Shown: positions 36,420 through 45,692 of the stretch, in pieces
Position numbering within the stretch: position 1 is the first letter of the stretch
How the letters are laid out: every line of letters begins with the position of its first letter
Assembly (NCBI RefSeq): GCF_018603905.1
Contig: NZ_JAHFZZ010000001.1
Span: 248,001 to 312,000 of the forward strand
DNA length: 64,000 bases
Direction: 5' to 3'
Source: Nonomuraea sp. NEAU-A123
GTDB taxonomy: Bacteria; Actinomycetota; Actinomycetes; Streptosporangiales; Streptosporangiaceae
Program-made: the position numbers and the translations under genes
Notes under the pieces: generated by a model
What the model was told of the DNA's origin: nothing
Databases searched by the model: none
The model's input: only the letters and a program-made list of their open reading frames with translations

Positions 36420-36842
36420 TCAGTCCTCCCAGGCGCGCTGCGTGCGGCGCATCCCTTCGAGCCGTTCGCCGGTCTCCCTGGCGTAGGCGTCCTGCAGCTC
36501 GTCCAGGTCGCGCTTGAACGTGCCCAGCGGATCCTCGTCGCCGAGCGGCAGCCCGAGCAGTTCGCGGGCCTGCCGCTCGTGGTCTTCCTGAGCGGCGCGT
36601 ACGGCCTCGACCACGTCGCGGCCCAGCTCTTCCGGATCCAGCCGCATGGCCCGGTGGGTGATCTGCACGTCGATGAGTTTGCTGTCGGCGTCCACGCGCG
36701 CGGTCACCGTCCCGCCGCGGCTCTCGCCCGAGCCGGTCACCTGACGTAGCTCCCGCGTGGCCTGTTCGAGCTCGCGCATCGTCCGTTCGCTGGCCTGTAC
36801 GAGCCGGTCGAGCTCGTCGAGGCGGGGGTCACTGGAATCCAT
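36420..36842 (-). CDS. YbaB/EspL-like protein 1
   Basis: A 140-residue protein of the YbaB/EbfC nucleoid-associated fold: N-terminal helix with DELDRLVQASERTMRELEQA, a central beta sheet (GTVTARVDADSKLIDVQI), then long C-terminal helices. EspL of mycobacterial ESX-1 has this fold, which makes an ESX accessory role likely. ATG 36842 (MDSSDP) and GTG 36851 are both possible starts; the ribosome site is weak for each. A paralogue lies at 45693. Confidence 0.78.
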   Translation of the reverse strand: MDSSDPRLDELDRLVQASERTMRELEQATRELRQVTGSGESRGGTVTARVDADSKLIDVQITHRAMRLDPEELGRDVVEAVRAAQEDHERQARELLGLPLGDEDPLGTFKRDLDELQDAYARETGERLEGMRRTQRAWED

Positions 36843-36967
36843 GCGCTCCACGGCATCGGCAGCAGGTTAACGAACGCCCATCGGCAGCCGTCCAAACGTC
36901 TAACTGATCATTAAGAGTGCCGTGCAAACAGGGAGGTAAGGGACAACATCGGGAAGAATTCGTACAT

Positions 36968-37294
36968 ATGACGACGAAAGCGGTTGCGCCGGGGCAGGAG
37001 ATCTACGTCACCTCCACGGCCATCGGTCACACGCGCGATCGGGTCGACGACGAGCTGAAGGCGGCGATCTCCTTCGTCAGGAGCCTCGTCGGCACGGTCG
37101 GGGTCGAGGCCCCGGGCTTCGGCGTACTCGGGGAAATGGTGCTGGGTGGCACCTACGACGGCATGTGCCGCTGGGCCGACAGCACGCTGGGCCAGGCGGA
37201 GGAGACAGTGGACAGCTGGGTGGGAGCGCTCGGCATCGGGGAGCGCAACTGGCGCGCCGCCGAGAAGCAGAGCGCCGTGAGGTATCGCAAATGA
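36968..37294 (+). CDS. Small helical ESX-partner protein (W-variant tail motif)
   Basis: A 108-residue, mostly helical protein without a classic WXG turn. Its end reads NWRAAEKQS (W95-E99), the same place and shape as the NYRAAE export signal of another protein here, but with Trp for Tyr. The start at 36968 (MTTKAV) was chosen over 36917 for compactness. It is coupled to the next gene by an ATGA overlap, the standard arrangement of partner pairs in this island. Function otherwise unknown. Confidence 0.7.
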   Translation: MTTKAVAPGQEIYVTSTAIGHTRDRVDDELKAAISFVRSLVGTVGVEAPGFGVLGEMVLGGTYDGMCRWADSTLGQAEETVDSWVGALGIGERNWRAAEKQSAVRYRK

Positions 37295-38166
37295 GCTACC
37301 CGCACCCCGCCTACAACCCGCCCTCCGCCCCGTACAACGCCTACAACCCGTACAACTACAACCCGTACAGCTACACGCCGCCCAACACCTACGGGCCGCC
37401 GCTCACCCCCTACAACCCGCCTCCGCCTCCGACGGTGCCGGAGCCGATCGGGCCCAAGGTGCTGGAGTCGCTGAAGAGGCTGGGCCGGATCTCGGCCTGG
37501 GTCATCCCCGCCGTGGTCGTCGCGGGCACGGCCATCGCCAACGAGCCGGGCATGGCGCAGGCGGCCACGAACTGGAAGAACGGCATCGCGGGCCGGCTCG
37601 ACGACGGGGTCAAGCAACTGCTGCCCCAGCTCGTCGCCACGTCGCGGAGCGGCTGGATCGCCCTCGACCAGCAGGAGTTCGAGCGGGTCGTGTGGATCTT
37701 CCACCGGGAGATCGGCGCGCTGCGCGGCGTGCTCGGCGACGTGGGTGGGATGGTCGACGAGGTGGCCGCCGGGTACCGGAGCTACTGGGTCAAACTGGCC
37801 ACGCTGGGCGTGACCACGCTCACCCTGCTGATGTTCGCCAAGCGACTGCAGGCGTTCCCGCACACCAAGCTGTATGGCGGCCTGCTGGAGAAGTTCGTCG
37901 CCTCCGGAACCAACGGCGCGGTGGCCATACTGACCTTGACGCTGGTGTCGGGTCTGCGCGGAGCGGGAGACATCATGTCCTCCGTGATCAAGAAGGAGCA
38001 CCAGTTCGGCTACATCAAGCCGAGCGGCGCCGCCGCGGTGAACTTCGAGCAGGCGACCATCAACGCCAAGGGGTTCCCGTCGTTCCAGGCTCCGGACAAG
38101 CCCGGCGACCTGCCCAAGGGCTATGAGAAGTTCGACTGGGTGGAGCCCAACCAGGAGTCCACTTAG
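37291..38166 (+). CDS. Membrane protein with Pro/Tyr/Asn-rich N-terminus
   Basis: A 291-residue protein unrecognised by family. Residues 1-50 are a YNPPSAPYN-like low-complexity arm. TM candidates lie near 70-85 (AWVIPAVVVAGTAIA), 168-182 and 205-220. A helical region about 100-160 between the membrane parts resembles the WXG-type helical bundles of neighbouring genes. Coupled to the 108-residue gene upstream (ATGA). Convergent by four bases with the transglycosylase gene. Probably an ESX-island membrane component or substrate. Confidence 0.65.
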   Translation: MSYPHPAYNPPSAPYNAYNPYNYNPYSYTPPNTYGPPLTPYNPPPPPTVPEPIGPKVLESLKRLGRISAWVIPAVVVAGTAIANEPGMAQAATNWKNGIAGRLDDGVKQLLPQLVATSRSGWIALDQQEFERVVWIFHREIGALRGVLGDVGGMVDEVAAGYRSYWVKLATLGVTTLTLLMFAKRLQAFPHTKLYGGLLEKFVASGTNGAVAILTLTLVSGLRGAGDIMSSVIKKEHQFGYIKPSGAAAVNFEQATINAKGFPSFQAPDKPGDLPKGYEKFDWVEPNQEST

Positions 38167-39326
38167 TAGGGCCGGTACGGGCCGCCCTGCTCCACCGACT
38201 TGATGCCCGGGTGATCGGCGAGCGATCCGTACCGGTCGTAGGTGTACAGCACCCCGGCGATGATGTTGTCCACCGGCTCCAGGATCTGCTTGTGTCCCGG
38301 CAGGCTGTTGTGGTCGAACGTGGGCGGGATGGTCTGCATCAGTCCCTGTGACGGCACGCCGTTCTTGGCGTTGATGTCCCAGTTGTTGATGGCGCTCGGG
38401 TTGCCCCCGGACTCGTGGTAGATGACGGTCCAGATCCGCTGGATGGTCTTGGGGTCGTTCGGGTCGAGGTCCTGGAGCTTGCCCAGCAGCCCCCTCTTCC
38501 GCAGCGCATCCGCCATCTCCGGCGACTTGATGACCCGGAGGGCCTCCTTGATCCATCCCACGACCTCGGCCTTGGGCGCGGGGGCGTTACCGGCCGAGGA
38601 GACGCCGCCGCTGTAGGCGTAGCCGGCACCGCCGCTCGCGCCGCCGCCGTCGCTGCCGCCGGCGGCGGCCGCCGACTCCAGCGAGGTGCGCTTGTCGTCG
38701 AACGGTGTCCTGACCCACTCGACCTTGTTGTCGCCCGCCTCGAAGTCGGCTCCGTCCGGCGGGGGGATCTTGGTGAAGAAGCCGAACCCGGCATCCGCGC
38801 CGAGCTGCTTGGCCAGCGCCTTCTTGGCGTCCTCGAGGTCGCCTTCGGCCTTCTCGACCAGACTCTCGGCCTGCGTGACGTTGCCGCTGACGATCGTCGT
38901 ACGCGCGAGCGCGGCTTCGGCATCCTGCGAGGTGGCCTTGGGATTCAGCTTCGCGTACTGGCTCTTGTACGTTGCCGCGCGCTCGACCGCGTCCTGGCAG
39001 AGCGTGCTGACCTTGCCGTGGGCGTCCTCCAGCGAGGTGGCCGCCTTGTCGAGAGCGTCGGCGCAGGCCGTCAGCGCCTCGTTGAGATCGGTGCTCGCCC
39101 GCGGGTAGGCGCCCATGTGCTTGGTGAAGGCATCGGCCGAGCCGCCCTGCCACGCCTTGTCCACCTCGCCGACCGCCTTGGTCAGGGAGTTGGTCGACCT
39201 GGTGACGTGACCGGCCGCCGCCCGCCAGGCGCCGGCGGTGCTCCTGATCGCCTGCGGATTCCCGGTCACCTTCGCGAGGAGCGCGGCGAGCCGCTCACCA
39301 CCGGGCAGATCGCTGACCCCGCTCAT
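38163..39326 (-). CDS. WXG-domain protein with lytic transglycosylase domain
   Basis: A 387-residue protein. The N-terminal half is an ESX-type helical region with WQG at residues 59-61; a Gly/Ser/Ala linker covers about 218-250. The last 120 residues are an SLT-like muramidase: catalytic Glu in IYHESGGNP (E305), the N-W-D-I-N-A-K-N-G segment, SQGLMQTIPPTF and a closing YDRYGSL. It should cut peptidoglycan glycan strands after export, either opening the wall for the secretion machine or remodelling it. No Sec signal is present, consistent with ESX export. It overlaps its small partner (39323-39634) by four bases. Confidence 0.85.
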   Translation of the reverse strand: MSGVSDLPGGERLAALLAKVTGNPQAIRSTAGAWRAAAGHVTRSTNSLTKAVGEVDKAWQGGSADAFTKHMGAYPRASTDLNEALTACADALDKAATSLEDAHGKVSTLCQDAVERAATYKSQYAKLNPKATSQDAEAALARTTIVSGNVTQAESLVEKAEGDLEDAKKALAKQLGADAGFGFFTKIPPPDGADFEAGDNKVEWVRTPFDDKRTSLESAAAAGGSDGGGASGGAGYAYSGGVSSAGNAPAPKAEVVGWIKEALRVIKSPEMADALRKRGLLGKLQDLDPNDPKTIQRIWTVIYHESGGNPSAINNWDINAKNGVPSQGLMQTIPPTFDHNSLPGHKQILEPVDNIIAGVLYTYDRYGSLADHPGIKSVEQGGPYRPY

Positions 39327-39634
39327 CCGCCGGAGGCCTTCGCCGCCTTGCGCAGGTTGGTCTCCACCTGGTCGATGGCCTTCTCGACGCTGTTCAGCCG
39401 GCTCTTACCCGCCTGCAGTTCTTCCTCGAGCGCCCGCCACACCTTGTCGACGTCCGTGGCCAGGTCGCCGGAGTCCTTGAGGGCGCCGAAGGTCTTCGAC
39501 GAGGTCTGCCCGGTCGGTGCCGAGGACTTGGTGCCCTCGAACGCGTCGTCCAGGTCGAGCATGTTCGCCACCTTGCGGGCCCGTTTCCCGCATTCTTCGA
39601 GCGCCTGGTAGTGCACGTCGACCCAGCCGCTCAT
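39323..39634 (-). CDS. Small WXG100-like partner of the transglycosylase protein
   Basis: A 103-residue helical protein with Trp at 66 but no exact WXG. The ATG at 39634 follows GGGGGTCCG; the frame stays open to 39679. Its four-base overlap with the transglycosylase gene indicates co-translation and probably a heterodimer, as known for ESX pairs. Confidence 0.75.
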   Translation of the reverse strand: MSGWVDVHYQALEECGKRARKVANMLDLDDAFEGTKSSAPTGQTSSKTFGALKDSGDLATDVDKVWRALEEELQAGKSRLNSVEKAIDQVETNLRKAAKASGG

Positions 39635-39721
39635 CGGACCCCCAGACGACTTGCTGTGAAGTGCACAAAACATGAGCATAGTGGACAGTTATCTGAGATG
39701 TCCTTGAGGAAGGAGAAACGA

Positions 39722-40024
39722 TTGGGGCAGGAAGCCAGCTACTCCGCGCAATGGCCAAAAATCCGGCGTGGGGCCGAAACGGCGAAGGAGGAGGCCGAGC
39801 ACGTGCGCAAGGTCCGTGACGAGCTGCGCGCCGTGTTCGTGGCCGAGGGGCGGCCCATGGGGGACGACCAGTACGGCGCGGAGTTCGAGAAGAGCTTCCC
39901 CCTCCGGACGAAGGCCGTCTTCAAGGGCTTCGAGGACTACATCGACGAGCTGGAGGGTGTGGGCGACGGGCTGCACGTCAACGCCAACACGTATGAGACC
40001 GCCGAGCTCGACTCACAGGGCTGA
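39722..40024 (+). CDS. Small ESX protein with YxxxE export motif
   Basis: A 100-residue helical protein. AGGAAGGAG six bases before TTG 39722 decides this start over an in-frame ATG at 39698. The end carries TYETAE (Y91-E95), a full YxxxD/E type VII signal. It lacks a clear WXG. It lies between two leftward genes, convergent with eccC; no large partner follows on its strand. Confidence 0.72.
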   Translation: MGQEASYSAQWPKIRRGAETAKEEAEHVRKVRDELRAVFVAEGRPMGDDQYGAEFEKSFPLRTKAVFKGFEDYIDELEGVGDGLHVNANTYETAELDSQG

Positions 40025-40058
40025 CCAGCGTGTGCGCACAGGTGACACGGCCGACGAT

Positions 40059-43000
40059 CTACGGCGTGTCCAGGAACGCCGTCTGGATCAGGCGCGCCCC
40101 CGACCTCCTGTCCACGTAGAAGCCGCGGCCCGGCGGGAGCGGCTGCGGACGCACGTTGCCGAACAACGCGCCCTCGTCCTTGTTGCCCGACATGATCAGC
40201 GCCGGGCTCGCCATCTCCTTCAACCGCTGGACGGCCGGGTCGAACATGGACCGGCTCGCGCCGCCCATCTGGCGGGAAATGATCAGGTGCAGGCCGATGT
40301 CGCGGGCCTGCGGCAGCAGTTCGGCCAGGGGCGCCAGCGGGTTGTTCGAGGTGGCGACCAGGTCGTAGTCGTCCACGATGATGTACAGGTCGGAGCCCTG
40401 CCACCAGCTACGCTCCCTGAGCTGTTCCGGCGTGAGGTCCGCCGGAGGGAGCCGCTTGAGCAGCGCGGTGCGGGCGTCCTTTATCAGCTCGGCCGCGGCG
40501 GTGCTGGAGGCCGCGTACCCGATGCGGTGGTCGGTGACCGCGGTGTCGAGCAGGGCGCGACGGTAGTCCAGCACGATCATCATGCATTCCTTGGGCGTCT
40601 TCCTCGCGACCAGGCCTTCCATGATGAGCTTCAGCACGTTCGACTTGCCGCACTCGGTGTCGCCGAACACGATGAAGTGCGGGTCGACGTCGAAGTCGAG
40701 CGCGACCGGCGCCAGGGCGGCCTCGTCGATGCCGATGGCGATCCGGTTCGGCCCGGTCAGGGCGGGCTCCGGGAGCGACGCGGCGGGCAGCAGCGCCGGC
40801 AGCAGCCGCACGGGGCGGGCGGCAGGACCCTGCCAGGAGGCCCGTACGACCTCCACCAGCGAGCGCACCCCGGCGGAGAGGTCGTCGGCACCGCGCACCC
40901 CGTCGACGCGCGGCAGCGCGGACAGGAAGTGCATGCCCTCCTTGGTCAGCCCGCGCCCCGGCACGCCTTCCGGTACGGCCAGCGCCGCCTTGCGGCTGAC
41001 CTCCGACTCGTAGGCGTCACCGAGCTTGAACTCGAGCCGGGTGCCGAACAGGTCCCTGATCCCCGCCCGGAACTCCGACCACTTGTTGGTGGAGGCGATG
41101 ATGTGGATGCCGTACCCGAGCCCTCTGGCGGCCATGTCGGTGATGACCCCCTCCAGCGCCTCGAACTCCTGGCGGATGGTCAGCCAGCCGTCGATCAGCA
41201 GGAAGATGTCGCCCCAGCCGTCGCCCTCGTACTCTCCCGAGGCCACGAGACGGCGGTAGGTGCTGATCGAGTCGATGCCGCGCGCGGCGAAGTCGCGCTC
41301 GCGCTGCTGGAGGATCGTGGCGAGCTCGGCGACGGTCCTGCGTACCCGGTCGCCGTCCATGCGGGTGGCCACGCCGCCGACGTGCGGCAGGCCGTCCAGC
41401 GCGGCCAGCGCGCCACCGCCGAAGTCCAGGCAGTAGAACTGCACCTCGCGCGGCGTGTGCGTGAGCGCCATGCTGGTCACCAGCGTGCGCAGCACGTTGC
41501 TCTTGCCGCTCTGCGTGCCGCCCGCGACGCCGACGTGGCCGGCCGCCCCCGACAGGTCCAGCCAGTACGGGTCGCGACGCTGCTCGAACGGCTTGTCGAT
41601 GATTCCCACGACCCCGGCCAGGCGGCCCCGGCCGTCCCAGCCGGGCGTGGACAGGCCGAGTTCGGGGGTGACGGTCAGCGGAGGCAGCAGGTGCGCGAGG
41701 GTCGGCGGCTCGCCGAGCGGCGGCAGCCAGATCCGGTGCGCGGCGGGGCCGTGCCCGGACAACCGCTCCACCATGATGTCGAGCAGGCTGACTCGCGGCC
41801 CTCTCTCCTCGTCCGTCCTGGCGACCTCCTTGGCCGGCTCCTCCACGACCGGGAGCGGCGCGTAGGCCGGGCCGTACTCGACGACCTGGCGGATCGTCGT
41901 GTCGCCGCCCTCGGGGGCCGCCAGGCGGGGGTCGCTCTGGTGGGGGCCGGACACGTACGCGGCCTTGAACCGGGTCATCCCGGTCGTGTCGAACTTGAGG
42001 AAGCCGTTGCCCGGCGCGGACGGCAGCTCGTAGGCGTCGGCCACACCGAGCACGACGCGGCTCTCCATGGCCGAGAACGTACGCAGCCCGATCCGGTACG
42101 ACAGGTGCGTGTCCAGGCCGCGCAGCCGGCCCTCCTCCAGCCGCTGGGAGGCCAGCAGCAGGTGTACGCCGAGCGAGCGGCCGAGCCGCCCGATCATCAC
42201 GAACAGCTCGATGAACTCCGGCTTGGCCGACAGCAGCTCACTGAACTCGTCCAGCACCACGAAGAGCGTCGGCATCGGCGCCAGTTGGGCGCCCTGCTCG
42301 CGGGCCCGCTCGTAGTCGCGCAGCGAGGCGTAGTTGCCGGCCGAGCGCAGCAGCTCCTGGCGGCGCACCATCTCGCCGTGCAGCGCGTCGTACATGCGGT
42401 CGACCAGCGGGAGCTCGTCCTCCAGGTTGGTGATGACCGCGGAGACGTGGGTGAGCGTGTCGAGCCCGAGGAAGGTGGCGCCGCCCTTGAAGTCGACCAG
42501 GACGAAGTTCAGGATCTCCGACGAGTGGGTGACGGCCAGGCCGAGCACCAGCGTGCGCAGCAGCTCGCTCTTGCCGGAGCCGGTGGCGCCGATGACCAGG
42601 CCGTGCGGGCCCATGCCGCCCTGCGCCGACTCCTTGATGTCCAGCTCGACCATCCGGCCGTCGGCGCCGAGGCCGATCGGCACCCGCAGCCGGTTGCGGC
42701 CCGCCCGCGGCCGCCAGGTCAGCGCCGGATCCAGCCGCAGGGGGTCGCCGATGCCGAGCAGGTCGGTCAGCGTGGTGTTGACCGACAGCACATCCTCGAC
42801 CTCGCCGCCGCTGGTGGCGGAGGCGCGCAGCGGCGCGAGCTGCCTGGCCAGCCCCTCCACCCGCAGGTAGTCGAGCTTGTCGGGGTTGCCGAGCCGGGTC
42901 TTGTTCTCCTTGCCGGCGTGGTCCAGCTTGATCATGTGGAAGCCGTCGGGCTGGATCTCCAGCCGGAGCGTGGCCTTCTCCTCCACCGGCCCCGTGGCCC

Positions 43001-44036
43001 CGGACAGGTCGATCACCGTGACGCCCTGGATGGCGTCGGTGCCGAGCTGCGAGTCGTGCGGCACGTGCCCGCCGTCGACGATGAGCACGTGGTATGGCAG
43101 AGCGTCCGCCGGCGAGCCGGGCCGGAACCTGGCCCGCTCCTTGAGCTCGGTACCCACCAGGCGGTCCAGCTCACTCATGTTCTCGGCCATCAGGCGCACG
43201 GGCCCGGCGGCGTCGACCTCGTCGGGGTGCAGCGCGTGGGGCAGCCACTTGACCCAGTCCCAGTGGCCCATCCACTCCTGGCCGGCGCACACCATGATCC
43301 GCAGGTCGTCCGGCGAGTGGAACACCGCCATCTGGCCGATCATGGCCCGCACCAGCTCGCGCATGGCCATCGGGTCGCCGCTGAGCTTGATGCGCGCGAA
43401 CGAGCCCAGCGCCACGGCCACCGGCAGCTCCGACACCGTCGCGTGCGCCCTGACGAACCTGCGCAGCGCACCGGCCGACAGCGCGTCGAGGTCCTCCACC
43501 GGCTTGGAGTCCGGCGGGATGAGCTGGATGGCCAGCTTCTGCACGCCGGTGCCGAGCCTTACCGTGCTGAAGTCGTCGTCACGCGGCCGGCGCTCCCACA
43601 GACGGGGGCCCATCGCGATCCACCAGAGCGCGTCGGGCTCGGGGCCGCTCCACTCCAGTGCCTCGCGCTGCTGCTTGGCCGCCCGCCTGACCTTCTTGCG
43701 CACCTGCGACAGGTAGCGGAAGTAGTCGCGGCGGGCCCCGTTGAGCTTGTGCTTGCGCTCACCCGCCTGGCGGCCCATCTGCCCCAGCGTCATGCCGACC
43801 ATGGAGACCGCGAACATGCCGCTGGCCACGTACATGATCGGATTGGAGTTGCCGCCCGCGGTGAACATCAGGGCCATCGCGGCGGCGCCCGCCACCATGG
43901 GCAGATACGTGAGCACCAGCATGAAGCCCTGGCCCTGGACCTCGGGGATCTCAGGCGGCGATTCGAGCAGGATCTCCCCGCGCGGAGGCTTGGGGCTGGG
44001 ACGACGTTCGGGTCGCCGGACAACGACGATGCTCAC
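40059..44036 (-). CDS. eccC: EccC: type VII secretion FtsK/SpoIIIE ATPase
   Basis: A 1325-residue membrane motor that recognises substrates and drives ESX export. Two TM helices lie near residues 38-75. Three ATPase modules follow with Walker A motifs GATGSGKS (about 480), GGTQSGKS (about 835) and GDTECGKS (about 1122); all keep the Lys, and Walker B-like strands (LFVVLDEFSEL, FLLIDGW, LYIIVDDYD) follow each. The single-chain form matches EccC of streptomycetes rather than split EccCa/Cb. GTG 44036 (MSIVVV) with GGAGG upstream is preferred over an in-frame ATG at 44108, which overlaps the eccD leader. Divergent from eccD. Confidence 0.93.
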   Translation of the reverse strand: MSIVVVRRPERRPSPKPPRGEILLESPPEIPEVQGQGFMLVLTYLPMVAGAAAMALMFTAGGNSNPIMYVASGMFAVSMVGMTLGQMGRQAGERKHKLNGARRDYFRYLSQVRKKVRRAAKQQREALEWSGPEPDALWWIAMGPRLWERRPRDDDFSTVRLGTGVQKLAIQLIPPDSKPVEDLDALSAGALRRFVRAHATVSELPVAVALGSFARIKLSGDPMAMRELVRAMIGQMAVFHSPDDLRIMVCAGQEWMGHWDWVKWLPHALHPDEVDAAGPVRLMAENMSELDRLVGTELKERARFRPGSPADALPYHVLIVDGGHVPHDSQLGTDAIQGVTVIDLSGATGPVEEKATLRLEIQPDGFHMIKLDHAGKENKTRLGNPDKLDYLRVEGLARQLAPLRASATSGGEVEDVLSVNTTLTDLLGIGDPLRLDPALTWRPRAGRNRLRVPIGLGADGRMVELDIKESAQGGMGPHGLVIGATGSGKSELLRTLVLGLAVTHSSEILNFVLVDFKGGATFLGLDTLTHVSAVITNLEDELPLVDRMYDALHGEMVRRQELLRSAGNYASLRDYERAREQGAQLAPMPTLFVVLDEFSELLSAKPEFIELFVMIGRLGRSLGVHLLLASQRLEEGRLRGLDTHLSYRIGLRTFSAMESRVVLGVADAYELPSAPGNGFLKFDTTGMTRFKAAYVSGPHQSDPRLAAPEGGDTTIRQVVEYGPAYAPLPVVEEPAKEVARTDEERGPRVSLLDIMVERLSGHGPAAHRIWLPPLGEPPTLAHLLPPLTVTPELGLSTPGWDGRGRLAGVVGIIDKPFEQRRDPYWLDLSGAAGHVGVAGGTQSGKSNVLRTLVTSMALTHTPREVQFYCLDFGGGALAALDGLPHVGGVATRMDGDRVRRTVAELATILQQRERDFAARGIDSISTYRRLVASGEYEGDGWGDIFLLIDGWLTIRQEFEALEGVITDMAARGLGYGIHIIASTNKWSEFRAGIRDLFGTRLEFKLGDAYESEVSRKAALAVPEGVPGRGLTKEGMHFLSALPRVDGVRGADDLSAGVRSLVEVVRASWQGPAARPVRLLPALLPAASLPEPALTGPNRIAIGIDEAALAPVALDFDVDPHFIVFGDTECGKSNVLKLIMEGLVARKTPKECMMIVLDYRRALLDTAVTDHRIGYAASSTAAAELIKDARTALLKRLPPADLTPEQLRERSWWQGSDLYIIVDDYDLVATSNNPLAPLAELLPQARDIGLHLIISRQMGGASRSMFDPAVQRLKEMASPALIMSGNKDEGALFGNVRPQPLPPGRGFYVDRRSGARLIQTAFLDTP

Positions 44037-44133
44037 CGTGGAATGGTCCTCCGTATCGGTTGCTGACCTTCTTACCAGAAGCGACCCGATATGTTCTCTC
44101 TTGTCCATGATGCTCGTGGGACGGAGTCCAGCG

Positions 44134-45648
44134 ATGGGATCGATGGTCCACGGACCGGCCGTTCAGGGACCGTTTCCGCAGGGTCCGCCGCGCCTGCCAG
44201 GCCCGCCGCACCTGCAGGGCCCCCCGCATCCGCCGGGGCCCATGCAGGTCAGCTCGCTCGCCCAGGTGCACGTGCCGCTGCCCCCGCTGTGCCACGTGAC
44301 GATCGTGGGACCGCGGCGCAAGGCCGACCTGGCGCTGCCCGCCGACATCCCGCTCCCGCACGTCCTGCCCGGCCTGCTGCGCGCCCTGGACGAGCTGGGC
44401 GGCGAGTCCGCCGCCGCGCCGGGATGGACGCTGCAGCGGCTCGGCGGCTCCCCGCTCGACCTGGGCCAGAGCCTCGGCGCGCTGGGCATACTCGACGGCG
44501 AGGTGCTCTACCTCAGGCCGCGCGAGGCGATCCTGCCGCCCGCCCTGTACGACGACGTGGCCGACGTGGTCGCGACCGGGGTGAAGAACTCCTCGGGCAT
44601 CTGGGAGGGCAGGAACACCCGGCTGATGGGCGCGAGCGGCGCGCTCGGGCTGCTGGTCGTCGGCGCGCTCGCCCTGGCGCTCTCCGGAGCGCCCCCGCTG
44701 GTCGTCACGGTGGTGGCGGCCCTGATGGCGCTCGTGATCGTGGCCACCGGCGCGGCCCTGTCGAGGGCGGTGGGCGACTCCCTGGCCGGCGCCCTGATCG
44801 GGCACGCGGCGCTGCCGTACGGCTTCATGGCGGGCCTGTTCGCACCGGCCAGCGGCGGCGTCCTGAACATCGGTGCTCCCCACCTGCTGGCCGCGCTCGC
44901 CTGCACCGCGCTGGTGGCGACCATCGCGGGCGCGCTGATCTCCGACGGCGTACCGGGATTCCTCGGTACGGCCGTCGCCGCGACCTGCGGGGCGATAGGC
45001 GCGGCCGTGGTCATGGTGTGGGGATCGCCGCCCGCGGGAGTGGCCGGGGTGACGGTGTCGATCCTGCTGGGGTTGAGCCCGCTGGTGCCCACGCTGTCGT
45101 TCCGCCTGGCCAAGGTGCCGCTCCCGGCCATGCCCACCACCGCCGAGGAACTGCGGGCCGACAACCAGCGCCTGGACAGCACGGCCATCCAGGAGCGGAC
45201 CATCATCGCCCAGCGCTACGCCACCGGCATGATCATCGCGGTCGGGCTGGTGGCGCTGGTCTCCGAGGTGCTGCTGGCGACGTACGGCGGCTGGGTCGCC
45301 TCCCTCATGACCGGGACGCTCGGACTGACGCTGATGATGCGGGCCCGGGTCTTCCGCGGTGTCCGTCAGCGGCTGTGGCTGATCACCGTCGGTCTCGCCG
45401 CGTTCGGCATGCTGGCGCTGACCCTCGGCCCGAAGTCCGGCGTCATCGGGGCCGTGGCCGTGGCGATCATCATGCTGTGGCTGGCGCTGACCGCCGTCGG
45501 CATCGGCCTCTGGCTGCCTACGGGCCGGCCGTCGCCGTTCTGGGGCCGTGCGGCGGACATCGTGGACGTCATCCTGATCGTGGAGCTCTTCCCGCTTGCG
45601 CTGGGCGTTCTGGAGGTCTATTCCTGGGTGCGCGGTTTGTCGGGCTGA
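44134..45648 (+). CDS. eccD: EccD: type VII secretion membrane channel protein
   Basis: A 504-residue protein with a Pro-rich N-terminus, a ubiquitin-like YukD domain (about 50-130, CHVTIVGPRRKADLALP) and about 11 TM helices from residue 165 onward, the standard EccD layout. GGAG seven bases before ATG 44134 decides the start over ATGs at 44107 and 44110. It shares a 97-base divergent promoter region with eccC. Confidence 0.92.
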   Translation: MGSMVHGPAVQGPFPQGPPRLPGPPHLQGPPHPPGPMQVSSLAQVHVPLPPLCHVTIVGPRRKADLALPADIPLPHVLPGLLRALDELGGESAAAPGWTLQRLGGSPLDLGQSLGALGILDGEVLYLRPREAILPPALYDDVADVVATGVKNSSGIWEGRNTRLMGASGALGLLVVGALALALSGAPPLVVTVVAALMALVIVATGAALSRAVGDSLAGALIGHAALPYGFMAGLFAPASGGVLNIGAPHLLAALACTALVATIAGALISDGVPGFLGTAVAATCGAIGAAVVMVWGSPPAGVAGVTVSILLGLSPLVPTLSFRLAKVPLPAMPTTAEELRADNQRLDSTAIQERTIIAQRYATGMIIAVGLVALVSEVLLATYGGWVASLMTGTLGLTLMMRARVFRGVRQRLWLITVGLAAFGMLALTLGPKSGVIGAVAVAIIMLWLALTAVGIGLWLPTGRPSPFWGRAADIVDVILIVELFPLALGVLEVYSWVRGLSG

Positions 45649-45692
45649 TAGGTTGCTGCGCGATTTAACACTGCTGTGAGAGTGGAGTGAAG

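Noticed and set aside
39768..44066. 1432-codon open frame opposite eccC
   Set aside because: Arg/His/Gln-rich shadow produced by high GC content; the EccC frame on the other strand has full domain support.
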